From Pseudarthrobacter sp. NamB4 (GTDB lineage Bacteria; Actinomycetota; Actinomycetes; Actinomycetales; Micrococcaceae): a stretch of DNA of 64,000 bases. The position numbers and the translations under genes were made by a program. Below are positions 44,440 to 52,370 of the stretch, piece after piece. Location: assembly GCF_005796185.1 (NCBI RefSeq), contig NZ_VAHM01000003.1:238995-302994 (forward strand), written 5' to 3'. Position 1 is the stretch's first letter. Each line of letters opens with the position of its first letter. The notes beneath the pieces are model-generated. The model made no database searches and was not told the DNA's origin. It saw only the letters and a list, made by a program, of their open reading frames with translations.

Positions 44440-44480
44440 GCCGGAATGGGAGGGCCGCCCTCTGCTGGGAGCATTCCGGC
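44440..44480. repeat. Hairpin-forming inverted repeat in 5' region
   Basis: GCCGGAATG and CATTCCGGC form a perfect 9-bp stem enclosing a 23-base loop that can itself pair GAGGGC with GCCCTC. It lies 52 bp upstream of the small gene at 44533. No T-run follows, so it may be a structured leader or a protein-binding site. Confidence 0.4.
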
Positions 44481-44532
44481 CAACCCGCACCGCCAGTAAG
44501 CGGCCCGTGCCGCTTTCGAGGAGTTGGTACGC

Positions 44533-44796
44533 ATGGTCAAAGCCGAAGTCCCCGACATGTCCAGCATGGGCCAGCCTGTCAGCCTGACCAAAGCCGCAGC
44601 GGCAGCCTGGAACCGGCTTCGCCGGTCCTTCGCCCCGCGGTCGCCCTACAGAATCGGCGACGCGGTGGTGGCCGACGATCCCTTCAAGGGGCGGCGCGAG
44701 GGAGTGGTGGTGTTCCGGCAGGGGGCATCGGTGGGTGTGGACACCGCGCACGGCGTATTTTTCTACGATCACCGGCAGCTTAAGCAACTGGACTGA
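44533..44796 (+). CDS. Small hypothetical protein
   Basis: An 87-residue basic protein of unknown function. The N-terminal part ends in a helical stretch ('LTKAAAAAWNRLRRSF'), and the C-terminal half ('YRIGDAVVADDPFKGRREGV' then 'VVFRQGASVGVDTAHGVFFY') looks like a small beta-barrel unit of the kind seen in KOW/SH3-like domains. It starts at ATG 44533 after a GAGGAG site. Next downstream is the metal resistance pair, but 160 bp separate them. Confidence 0.55.
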   Translation: MVKAEVPDMSSMGQPVSLTKAAAAAWNRLRRSFAPRSPYRIGDAVVADDPFKGRREGVVVFRQGASVGVDTAHGVFFYDHRQLKQLD

Positions 44797-44920
44797 GGCT
44801 ACAGCTGTGAAAGCAGCTGCGCCTGCGGCCGACCTGCCGAGCAAGGCTAAGACAGGCTTCAGCGTGAAATTCACGAGCACGAAGACTCCCAGCGGACCCT
44901 CACCCCTTTCTTGCGCAGAG

Positions 44921-44949
44921 TTGCATGAATACATCAGCCGCTGTACTGT
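44921..44949 (+). promoter_or_regulatory. Promoter of the CmtR-type operon, predicted leaderless transcript
   Basis: TTGCAT (44921) and TACTGT (44944) are separated by exactly 17 bp. Transcription would start 7-9 bp after the -10, at 44956-44958, which is the start ATG, so the mRNA would have no leader. The dyad-like 'GCATGAATACATC' inside the spacer is a plausible operator for the ArsR-type protein. Confidence 0.6.
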
Positions 44950-44957
44950 CGCGCTTT

Positions 44958-45284
44958 ATGGAGACACTTACGCAGGCTCCGGTGTTGGCCCGGTTCGGGT
45001 ATGCGGTCTCGGACCCTACCCGCTCCCGGATCCTCTTGGCTCTTTCAGATGCTCCGGCCTACCCTTCCGATCTCGCTGATTCGCTTGGCGTTTCCCGGCA
45101 GAGCATGTCCAACCATCTGACGTGTCTGCGTGGCTGCGGGCTGGTGATGGCTGTTCCTGACGGGCGGCGGACCCGGTACGAACTCGCCGACGCGCGGCTG
45201 GGCCACGCGATCAAGGACCTGCTCGGTGTTGTCCTCGCTGTCGATCCGGCCTGCTGCGCCCCGGACGGGGAGTGTCTCGTATGA
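44958..45284 (+). CDS. ArsR/SmtB-family metal sensor, CmtR-like
   Basis: A 108-residue metal-responsive repressor. The recognition helix reads 'SNHLTCLRGCGLVMAV', with Cys56 and Cys60 in the positions of Cys57 and Cys61 of Mycobacterium tuberculosis CmtR (Cd/Pb sensor), and the C-terminal 'DPACCAPDGECLV' offers a third thiol near Cys102 of CmtR. The ATG at 44958 gives this agreement; the ATG at 44925 overlaps the predicted -35. No ribosome site is seen at either start. It overlaps the transporter gene by ATGA and should derepress it when Cd, Pb or a similar metal binds. Confidence 0.88.
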   Translation: METLTQAPVLARFGYAVSDPTRSRILLALSDAPAYPSDLADSLGVSRQSMSNHLTCLRGCGLVMAVPDGRRTRYELADARLGHAIKDLLGVVLAVDPACCAPDGECLV

Positions 45285-46120
45285 TCACGCTGCTGCAGGC
45301 ACCCACCCTGGGACGCCGTGCCGTGCTGAACCGCCGCATCCGGCTGTTCGCCGCCGCGACCATCACCTACAACGTGGTTGAAGCCGTCGTGGCGCTCTGG
45401 GCCGGCAACGTCGCCGATTCTGCCGCGCTGATCGGTTTCGGGCTGGACTCGGTCATCGAGGTAACCTCGGCCCTGGCGTTGTCGTGGCAGTTCTCCTCGA
45501 AAAATCCGGAACGGCGCGAGCACCTGACGCTCCGGATCATTGCCATTTCATTCTTCGCTCTCGCCGCGTTCGTGGCCGTGGACGCTGCCCGGTCGCTGAT
45601 GGGCGGGGAGGCAGCCCAGCACTCCATGCCGGGGATTGTGATCGCGGCGTTGAGTTTGGCGATCATGCCCGTGCTGTCGTGGGCCCAGCGCCGGGCAGGG
45701 CGGGAACTCGGGTCCCGGACGGCCTTGGCAGATTCCAAACAGACCTTGCTGTGCACCTACCTTTCGGCTGTCCTTCTGGTTGGTCTGGTCCTGAACAGCA
45801 CCCAGGGCTGGTGGTGGGCTGACGCCGGCGCAGCCCTGGTGATCGCCGGCATCGCGGTGCGTGAAGGCATTAGTGCCTGGCGCGGCGACGCCTGCTGCGC
45901 CCTCCCCCACATCGACGATGCGCGCGGCAGTGGCCACGGCGGTGGTCACGGCGGAGTAGATGATGATTGCTGTGCACCGGCAGCCGGCCCAGCCAGCCCT
46001 GCAGTCTCCGCAGCTCCGGCCTCTGAGGAGCAGGGGGAGGTTTGCTGCACTGGGGGCCAAGCCGATGCGGAATCGGCGCCGGTGCCATTGACCCTCGCCA
46101 GGAAAACGGCCCATCGGTGA
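45281..46120 (+). CDS. Cation transporter with Cys/His-rich tail, CmtR-coupled
   Basis: A 279-residue CDF-related membrane protein with about six helices. Metal-binding residues lie in 'DSAALIGFGLDSVIEVTSAL' (helix 2) and 'ALADSKQTLLCTYLSAVLLV' (helix 5), where D and C residues replace the usual HxxxD. After the membrane part come 'DACCALPHIDD', a Gly/His stretch, 'DDDCCAPAAG' and 'GEVCCTGG': three CC pairs that could scavenge soft metals. Start ATG overlaps the sensor gene by ATGA. It is probably a Cd/Pb/Zn exporter. Confidence 0.85.
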   Translation: MITLLQAPTLGRRAVLNRRIRLFAAATITYNVVEAVVALWAGNVADSAALIGFGLDSVIEVTSALALSWQFSSKNPERREHLTLRIIAISFFALAAFVAVDAARSLMGGEAAQHSMPGIVIAALSLAIMPVLSWAQRRAGRELGSRTALADSKQTLLCTYLSAVLLVGLVLNSTQGWWWADAGAALVIAGIAVREGISAWRGDACCALPHIDDARGSGHGGGHGGVDDDCCAPAAGPASPAVSAAPASEEQGEVCCTGGQADAESAPVPLTLARKTAHR

Positions 46121-46128
46121 GCGCTGTA

Positions 46129-46147
46129 CGGCCGCAGGGAGCGGCCG
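46129..46147. repeat. Hairpin after the metal transporter gene
   Basis: CGGCCGC and GCGGCCG form a 7-bp perfect stem with loop AGGGA, 9 bp after the transporter stop. It could help end the transcript but lacks a T-run. Confidence 0.35.
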
Positions 46148-46148
46148 G

Positions 46149-46350
46149 ATGATCATTTGGGACCATCCTCGCTGCACTCCTGGCCACCGGCATGATCTGA
46201 TCCGCCGTGGTCTCGGCCAACAAGCCCGCACCGGTACATCCGGCGTCACCGGCACGCCTACCTTCTTCCTTGACGGGGAGAAGCTGACCCCGAACAGCGA
46301 AGGCCAGTTCAGGCAGCTGCTCCACGACGGGGCGCTGGCCTTAGCGTCAT
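46149..46350 (+). pseudogene. DsbA/thioredoxin-family remnant
   Basis: The segment 'RTGTSGVTGTPTFFLDGEKL' with the following 'FRQLLHD' is the C-terminal end of a DsbA-type thiol oxidoreductase (the cis-Pro strand 'GVTGTPTFF' is diagnostic). The N-terminal CxxC half is absent; before it the frame reads unrelated sequence and after it runs into unrelated sequence to 46568. It is a scar from an earlier gene, probably part of a metal resistance cassette. Confidence 0.65.
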
Positions 46351-46658
46351 TCTCGGTTCTTCAAATGGTCACCACATGTCTTGGGCAGTGCCTCATATCT
46401 CTAGGGATTCAAGGGGCGTATTCACCATTAGTTATGAGACACGTCGGAGCAGCCCGTGACGTAGGTGATCGGCTACCGGCGCGTTTTCCACGTGACAGCA
46501 GTCCGGGTGACCAGCAGCACACGGATTTTCTGGCCCCCGGAGTCCGAGGAGATAACCCTCTACGTTGATGATTGTGTGTTTGAGGCGCGAAGTTTTCGTC
46601 TGAATACGACGCCCCGGCCGCCGTATCCGAACAAATGACCTAGTAAGGGCGGGACGGG
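46351..46658. other. Non-coding scar region of lower GC
   Basis: About 300 bp of visibly lower GC than the surroundings, between the DsbA remnant and the dehydrogenase gene. No certain gene. A 57-codon frame starting at GTG 46465 and ending at 46638 ('VIGYRRVFHVTAVRV' start) has plausible codon use but no ribosome site or known relative. Confidence 0.4.
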
Positions 46659-47408
46659 CTACCGCGCGGACCAGCCGCCGTCCATGGTGTAGCTGGCGCC
46701 GGTAACCATCCCGGCCTTGTCCGAGGCCAGCCAGGCAACCAGGGACGCTACCTCCTCAGGCTCCACAAGCCGCTTGATGGCGGACTCGGTCAGCATCACC
46801 TTGGTGAGCACCTCTGACTCGGGAATGCCGTGCACCTGCGCCTGGTCGGCCAGCTGCTTCTCTACCAGCGCCGTCCGCACGTAGCCCGGGTTGATGCAGT
46901 TGGACGTCACGCCGTGGTCCCCGCCCTCCAGTGCCGTCACCTTGCTCAGCCCCTCCAGGCCGTGCTTCGCCGAAACATAGGCGCTCTTGAACGGCGAGGC
47001 CCGTATCCCGTGCACCGAGGACAGGTTGATGATGCGGCCAAACCCGTTGTTGTACATGTGCGGCAGGGCTGCCCGGATCAGCAGAAACGGCGCCTCCAGC
47101 ATGAGGGTGATGATCCGGCGGAAGTCTGCAGGATCAAAGTCCTCGATGGGGCTGATCCGCTGGATCCCGGCGTTATTCACCAGGATGTTGCAGTCCAGGT
47201 TCAGGGCGGCGAGCGAGTCCACATCCAGCAGATCCACAGCCCAAGCGGTGCCGCCCACCTCATCGGCGAGCGCAGCGGCGCCAGCGGAGTCGACGTCGGC
47301 CACCACCACCTTCGCCCCGCGCGCTGCCAGCTCACGGACACAGGCAGCGCCTATTCCGCTCGCACCGCCGGTGACCAGGGCCTTGCGCCCGTTCAAATTG
47401 TGTTCCAT
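46659..47408 (-). CDS. 3-Hydroxybutyrate dehydrogenase (SDR)
   Basis: A 249-residue classical SDR that probably oxidises D-3-hydroxybutyrate to acetoacetate. Features: 'KALVTGGASGIGAACVRELA' (GxxxGxG), 'NILVNNAGIQRISPIEDFDP' (NNAG), active site Ser in 'INLSSVHGIRASPFKSAYVS' with the YxxxK 'YVSAKHG', and the C-terminal 'ASYTMDGGWSAR', all typical of BdhA. The start ATG at 47408 is chosen for the Rossmann fold position; longer frames upstream lie in the transporter-dehydrogenase gap. Probably in one operon with the MFS transporter gene 47 bp upstream. Confidence 0.9.
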   Translation of the reverse strand: MEHNLNGRKALVTGGASGIGAACVRELAARGAKVVVADVDSAGAAALADEVGGTAWAVDLLDVDSLAALNLDCNILVNNAGIQRISPIEDFDPADFRRIITLMLEAPFLLIRAALPHMYNNGFGRIINLSSVHGIRASPFKSAYVSAKHGLEGLSKVTALEGGDHGVTSNCINPGYVRTALVEKQLADQAQVHGIPESEVLTKVMLTESAIKRLVEPEEVASLVAWLASDKAGMVTGASYTMDGGWSAR

Positions 47409-47455
47409 CGCAGTTCTCTCCTTTGTGCTCCCGAAAGGTCCAACGGTCAAGCAGC

Positions 47456-48841
47456 TCAGCGTCTGGCGGCGGCGGGGAGCAGCCCTTCCCGGGCGGCGTC
47501 GGCCTTGTCCACTTCCTCCAGGGCGATGCCCTTGGTTTCGCGCAGGCTCAGCACAGCCACCGAGGTGACGGCGCAGGCCACCACCAGGTAGATGGCGGTG
47601 GGCACCCAGGATCCAGTGTCCTTGAGCCATTGTGTAGCCAGCAGCGGGGCGAGGGAACCGGCGAAGATGGACGTCACCTGCGAGCCGAGGGAGACGCCGG
47701 AATAGCGCATCCGGGTGGGGAACAGCTCGGCCATGGCGGCTGGCTGGCCCGCGTACATGAAGGCGTGCAGGCACAATCCGATGGTCACCGCGGCCACGAT
47801 GACAAAGGCGTTGCGGGTGTCGAACATCGGGAAGGCAAAGAACGGCCAGACTGCTCCGGAAATGGCTCCGATCAGGTAGACGGGCTTGCGGCCCAGCGAG
47901 TCCACCAGGCGGCCCACCTGCAGGATGACCAGGAAGTGGATGACGTGGGCAATCAGCAGCGCCAGCAGCAGTGAGGAAGTGTCGTACTTGTGCACGCTCT
48001 TGAGGTAGACAATCGCGAAGCTGACCACCAGGTAGTACATGATGTTTTCACCGAAACGCAGGCCCATCGCCTGCAGGATGCCCTTGGGGTACTTGCGGAC
48101 CACCTCGAACACGCCGTAGCTCACGGCCTGCTCCTTCTCCACCAGGGCCTTGGCCTCGAGGAAGATGGGCGCCTCGCTCACGTGCATGCGAATGTAGTAG
48201 CCCACGAACACGATCACGGCAGAGAGCCAGAACGCCACGCGCCAGCCCCAGCTGAGGAAGGCATCACTGCCGAGCACGGAGGACATGATGAACAGCACCA
48301 GCGTGGCCAGCAGGTTGCCGACAGGTACTGCCGCCTGGGGCCAGCTGGACCAGAAGCCGCGGGATGCGTTGGGGCTGTGCTCGGCAACCAGCAGGACAGC
48401 GCCGCCCCATTCACCGCCCAGCGCGAAACCCTGGATGAAGCGCAGCGCCACCAGCAGGGCAGGTGCCAGGTAGCCGATCTCGGCAAATCCCGGCAGGCAG
48501 CCCATCAGGAAGGTTGCCACGCCCACGATGACGATGGTGAGCTGCAGCGTTGGCTTACGGCCCAGCCTGTCGCCGATCTGGCCGAACACGATGCCGCCGA
48601 GGGGACGCGCCACGAACCCGACAGCGTAGGTGATGAACGCCTGGATAATGCCGTCCAGCTCGTTTCCGGTGGCCGGGAAGAAGTACTTGCCGAACACCAG
48701 GGTTGCGGCGGTGGCATAGAGGAAGAATTCATACCACTCCACCACCGTCCCCACCATGGAGGCGGCGACGATTTTCTTCAGTCCCGATCCTTTGGCTGCA
48801 GCTCCGGCGGGTTCGTTCGCGTGGCGTTGCTCTACACTCAC
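47456..48841 (-). CDS. MFS metabolite:H+ symporter (MHS family)
   Basis: A 461-residue twelve-helix transporter of the MHS branch (ProP, KgtP, ShiA relatives). The signature helix 1-2 region 'MVGTVVEWYEFFLYATAATL' with the loop 'FGQIGDRLGRKPTLQLTIVI' (MFS motif A) and 'PARFIQG'-like 'LLVALRFIQGFALGGEWGGA' identify it. With 3-hydroxybutyrate dehydrogenase encoded downstream, hydroxybutyrate or another short carboxylate is the likely substrate. Divergent from a LysR-type gene that probably controls it. Confidence 0.92.
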   Translation of the reverse strand: MSVEQRHANEPAGAAAKGSGLKKIVAASMVGTVVEWYEFFLYATAATLVFGKYFFPATGNELDGIIQAFITYAVGFVARPLGGIVFGQIGDRLGRKPTLQLTIVIVGVATFLMGCLPGFAEIGYLAPALLVALRFIQGFALGGEWGGAVLLVAEHSPNASRGFWSSWPQAAVPVGNLLATLVLFIMSSVLGSDAFLSWGWRVAFWLSAVIVFVGYYIRMHVSEAPIFLEAKALVEKEQAVSYGVFEVVRKYPKGILQAMGLRFGENIMYYLVVSFAIVYLKSVHKYDTSSLLLALLIAHVIHFLVILQVGRLVDSLGRKPVYLIGAISGAVWPFFAFPMFDTRNAFVIVAAVTIGLCLHAFMYAGQPAAMAELFPTRMRYSGVSLGSQVTSIFAGSLAPLLATQWLKDTGSWVPTAIYLVVACAVTSVAVLSLRETKGIALEEVDKADAAREGLLPAAARR

Positions 48842-48967
48842 TGGTTCTCCTCAGTGTCCACATCGACACGTGCTGCGATCTACAGCACCAACTCCCCCTG
48901 AGTATTGCTGCACAAACATGCTGCATCAATAACCAAACAGGCACCCGTTGTGTGCAGAATTGCAGAT

Positions 48968-49864
48968 ATGAAGGCGAACCCCGATGATTTGCTGGTACTC
49001 CTCGCGGTGTCCCGTTCCGCGAAATTTACGACGGCGGCCCAGGCCTTGGGCCTGAACCACACCACTGTCTCACGCCGGATAGCCGCCCTGGAGAAAGCAC
49101 TTGGCGGACGGGTGCTGGCGCGCGCCACCGGCGGATGGGAGCTCACCGACCTGGGTGCCCAGGCTGTGCAGGTGGCCGAACAGGTGGAAGCTGTGGTGGG
49201 AACGCTGGGAGCTGGCGGCCAGGCACCGGACCCAATTACCGGCGTCGTCCGCATGACCGCGACTGACGGATTCAGCGCCTACATCGCCGCCCCGGCCGTT
49301 GCCCGCCTGCGGCGCAACCACCCCGGATTAAGCGTGGAGGTGGTGACCATGACCCGGCGGGCGCTGCAGCAGCGCTCCGGGCTGGACATCGAAGTGGTGG
49401 TGGGCGAACCGCAGGTGCATCGGGCCGAGGCGATCCGACTGGGTGAGTACATGTTGGGGATGTACGCCTCGCGGGCCTACCTCGCCGAGCATGGAACCCC
49501 GGCCACGGTTGCCGAACTTAACGAACATCCGCTGGTCTACTTCGTGGATTCGATGCTGCAGGTGGATGACCTGGATGCGCCCCGGCGGCTGGTGCCCGCC
49601 ATGCGGGACGCGCTCACGTCCACGAACGTCTTTGTCCATGTGGAGGCAACCAGGGCCGGTGCCGGCATCGGATTCCTGCCCTGCTTCATGGGCGACCTGC
49701 ACGAGGACCTGGTCCGGCTGCTCCCCGGGGAGATCGCCGAACTGCTCCCCTACTGGATGGTGCTCCGGCCGGACTCGCTGCGGCGCCCGGCCGTCGCAGC
49801 CGTGGTGCAGGCGCTGCGGGACCAGATGGCCACGCACCGGGAAAAACTGCTGGGCCGGGGTTAG
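48968..49864 (+). CDS. LysR-family transcriptional regulator
   Basis: A 298-residue LTTR. The HTH 'VSRSAKFTTAAQALGLNHTT' and 'VSRRIAALEKALGGRVLARA' occupy residues about 14-55; the effector-binding domain follows. ATG at 48968 is chosen; the frame is open 21 codons further up without a ribosome site. It is divergent from the hydroxybutyrate transporter operon, the usual layout for an LTTR and its target. The gap contains 'GCTGCAcaaacaTGCTGCA', a direct repeat of GCTGCA at 48906-48924. Its stop overlaps the convergent gene's stop in TTAG. Confidence 0.9.
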   Translation: MKANPDDLLVLLAVSRSAKFTTAAQALGLNHTTVSRRIAALEKALGGRVLARATGGWELTDLGAQAVQVAEQVEAVVGTLGAGGQAPDPITGVVRMTATDGFSAYIAAPAVARLRRNHPGLSVEVVTMTRRALQQRSGLDIEVVVGEPQVHRAEAIRLGEYMLGMYASRAYLAEHGTPATVAELNEHPLVYFVDSMLQVDDLDAPRRLVPAMRDALTSTNVFVHVEATRAGAGIGFLPCFMGDLHEDLVRLLPGEIAELLPYWMVLRPDSLRRPAVAAVVQALRDQMATHREKLLGRG

Positions 49865-50784
49865 GCCACCGCCGGCGGGTCATGGCGCACCGGCGCTCCG
49901 GCGGCGAAGGCACGGACCTGCCCGTCATCCCACAGATGGGCGGGAACAGCGCCGCCCAGCAGCCTCCGGGCCAGCTGCGGGTCCTCCCCCAAAGGGACAT
50001 CGCTACCGGCCATCACCATGTTTCCGTAGCGCCGGCCCTTCAGCATTGCGGGGTCGGCGATGATGACGGTGTGCTTGAAGGAGGCCGCGATGGTGGCGGC
50101 GTCCTCCCTGGCATTCTTCAGGTCCGGTGCGTCCCCCGAGTTGACCACGTAGAGCCCGCCGGGGGCCAGGACCCGTTTGACGTGCTGGTTGAATTCCGCC
50201 GTCGTCAGAGGACGCGGGGTCACGGCACCTGCGAAGACGTCCCGGATGATGAAGTCCCGGCTCCCGGCCGTCAGGGTCTCCGTCACTTCCCGGGCCTCCC
50301 CTACCCGGATCCGCAGCAGGGGGGCCTTCGGCAGGTTGAACCAGCCGCGCACATACTCGGCCAGTTTGCCGTCCAGCTCCACCACCACCTGGCGTGCGTC
50401 CGGGTAGACGGCCAAGAAATACCGGGCCATGGAGCAGGCGCCGCCGCCCAGGTGCAGGCCACGCAGCTTGTGGCCGGCACTTGGGGCGGCGCCTGAAGGA
50501 ATGCCCGACGGCGGCCAGCGGGACTCGATCAGTGCCGCCATCCAGCGCATGTACTCAAAGTCGAGGAACAGCGGGTCCGCAAGGTCAATGTGTGAGCTCA
50601 TCACGCCATTGATCTTCAACAGCCAGCCAGTGGAGTTGTCCTGGTCCGCGATCAGCTCGCAGTCGCCGGTGTCGATGTAGTAGACACCCTCAACAGGACC
50701 CACGGGCCTGCCTCCCCTGGGGACGTCCACCGCACCCGTTGCCGGACGGCTCGCACGGCCCCCCGACTTTCCGCGCTTCGCCAT
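49861..50784 (-). CDS. Spermidine synthase-like methyltransferase-fold protein
   Basis: A 307-residue cytoplasmic protein with a spermidine-synthase-like Rossmann domain: 'GLHLGGGACSMARYFLAVYP' (about 114) as the AdoMet/dcAdoMet loop, 'VVVELDGKLAEYVRGWFNLP' and 'DFIIRDVFAGAVTPRPLTTA'. The N-terminal 40 residues are Gly/Arg-rich. Polyamine binding residues are not evident, so it may be a methyltransferase-like protein of other function, as for many actinobacterial SpeE homologues. It lies 47 bp downstream of the first HldE-like gene, on the same strand, and may be the operon's last gene. Confidence 0.75.
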   Translation of the reverse strand: MAKRGKSGGRASRPATGAVDVPRGGRPVGPVEGVYYIDTGDCELIADQDNSTGWLLKINGVMSSHIDLADPLFLDFEYMRWMAALIESRWPPSGIPSGAAPSAGHKLRGLHLGGGACSMARYFLAVYPDARQVVVELDGKLAEYVRGWFNLPKAPLLRIRVGEAREVTETLTAGSRDFIIRDVFAGAVTPRPLTTAEFNQHVKRVLAPGGLYVVNSGDAPDLKNAREDAATIAASFKHTVIIADPAMLKGRRYGNMVMAGSDVPLGEDPQLARRLLGGAVPAHLWDDGQVRAFAAGAPVRHDPPAVA

Positions 50785-50831
50785 GACCCGTGCCCCGCTC
50801 CAGTCCGTGCAGCCAGTTCAAAGGTTCAACA

Positions 50832-52370
50832 CTAGTTGGTGGGGACCGCCCCTTCGCCCTGCCGGATCCTGTTCACCACCGCCGTGGTGGACCGTTCAGC
50901 AACGTAGTCCAGGATGGCAACCCGGCCGCCGTACTCCTCCACGGCCGGGGTCTCGGCCAGCATTTCCGGCGTGTAGTCCCCGCCCTTGGCGTAGACCTCG
51001 GGCCGGAGCTGCCGGATCAGGGGCGCGGCGGTGGGGGTGTCGAAAACCGTCACGTAATCCACGCAGCTCAAGGCAGCCACCACGGCGGCCCTGTCCGCGA
51101 CGTTGTTGATGGGCCGGCCCGCGCCCTTGAGCCGCCGCACCGACTCGTCGCTGTTGAGCGCCACCACCAGCACGTCGCCCAGCTGTTTGGCCTGGTTGAG
51201 GTATCGGGTGTGGCCGCTGTGCAGCACATCGAAGCAGCCGTTGGTCAGCACGATCCGCTGGTCCTGGGACCGGTGCAGTTCCAGCTGCCGTTCCAGTTCG
51301 TCGGCCCCCAAGGCGGTGTCCGCGAAGGCCTTGAGGTACCGGCTCAACTGGGCGGTGCTGCACACGGAGGTGCCCGGCTGGTGCACCACTACGTCGGCCG
51401 CCGACTGTGCCAAATCCAGGCTGGCTGTCAGCGGCAGGCCCGCAGCGCGTCCCAGTGTCAACGCAGCCACGAAGGTGTCCCCGGCTCCTGACGCCTGTTT
51501 TTCAGCGGCCGGCCGGGCCCACGTCCGGTGCCGCACGCCGTCGGGGGTCAGCAAGACGGTTCCGTCGCGGTCCAGCGTGACCACCACCGCCCGGGCTCCG
51601 GTGGCTTCCAGCAACTGCTCAACATGTGCGCCTACGGCTGCCACCCGCTCCTGCCCGTCAGGAAGGCGCAGGTCCAGCATCCGGCCAGTTTCCTGGGCGT
51701 TGGGCGTCACCAGGTCAGGCCGCAGCGGCGCCCAGGGGCGGGGGTCATGCGAATCGACCACCACCAGCGGTCGCGCTTCCGACCCCGCGGGGCCGCTGCC
51801 CGCCAGGGCGTCCACCAGTCCGGCGCGCACAGGGTCGGCCAGCACACCGGTGCCGTAATCGCACACCATCACCGCGTCCTGGTTTTCGACGGCGGCGCGC
51901 ACCGAGGCTGCCAGTTCCGCCAGCGCTTCGGCCGGCACCGACTTGGCCGAATCATCGATGCGGAGCATCACCTGCCCCCCGCTGCTGATCCGGATCTTGG
52001 TGGTGGTCACCATATCCGGGTGGTCCAGCAGGTAGGTGACATCGATCCCGGCCGCAACCAGCTGGTTCCGCAGGTCCACCCCGGCGTCGTCCCTGCCGAT
52101 AATGCCGGCAACAGACACGCGGGCTCCGAGGGCGGCCAGGTTCATGGCTGTATTCGCTGCACCACCGGGTACCGACTCGCGGGTCTGCACGTCCACCACT
52201 GGGGCGGGTGCCTCACGGCAGAGCCGCTCGATGGTGCCGCTCCACCAACCGTCCAGCATCACGTCCCCGAGCACCAGGATGGCGGGTTGCTCTGCTGCCA
52301 GCCGCCCGGGCAGCCACTCCGACAGCGCTCGCTGGGTGGAGAGGTCGATGGGTTCCGGGGACGTGCTCAT
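50832..52370 (-). CDS. HldE-like bifunctional heptose kinase / nucleotidyltransferase (copy 1)
   Basis: A 512-residue fusion of a PfkB-type sugar kinase (about 1-330) and a cytidylyltransferase-fold nucleotidyltransferase (about 368-500). The kinase has 'LVLGDVMLDGWW' and the active-site 'ASGAGDTFVAALTLG' (about 293); the second domain has 'TNGCFDVLHSGHTRYLNQAK' (HxGH, about 383) and 'RPEVYAKGGDYTPEML'. HldE makes ADP-heptose from heptose 7-phosphate with GmhB in between. ATGA overlap with the aldehyde dehydrogenase gene. One of two such proteins in the cluster. Confidence 0.9.
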   Translation of the reverse strand: MSTSPEPIDLSTQRALSEWLPGRLAAEQPAILVLGDVMLDGWWSGTIERLCREAPAPVVDVQTRESVPGGAANTAMNLAALGARVSVAGIIGRDDAGVDLRNQLVAAGIDVTYLLDHPDMVTTTKIRISSGGQVMLRIDDSAKSVPAEALAELAASVRAAVENQDAVMVCDYGTGVLADPVRAGLVDALAGSGPAGSEARPLVVVDSHDPRPWAPLRPDLVTPNAQETGRMLDLRLPDGQERVAAVGAHVEQLLEATGARAVVVTLDRDGTVLLTPDGVRHRTWARPAAEKQASGAGDTFVAALTLGRAAGLPLTASLDLAQSAADVVVHQPGTSVCSTAQLSRYLKAFADTALGADELERQLELHRSQDQRIVLTNGCFDVLHSGHTRYLNQAKQLGDVLVVALNSDESVRRLKGAGRPINNVADRAAVVAALSCVDYVTVFDTPTAAPLIRQLRPEVYAKGGDYTPEMLAETPAVEEYGGRVAILDYVAERSTTAVVNRIRQGEGAVPTN

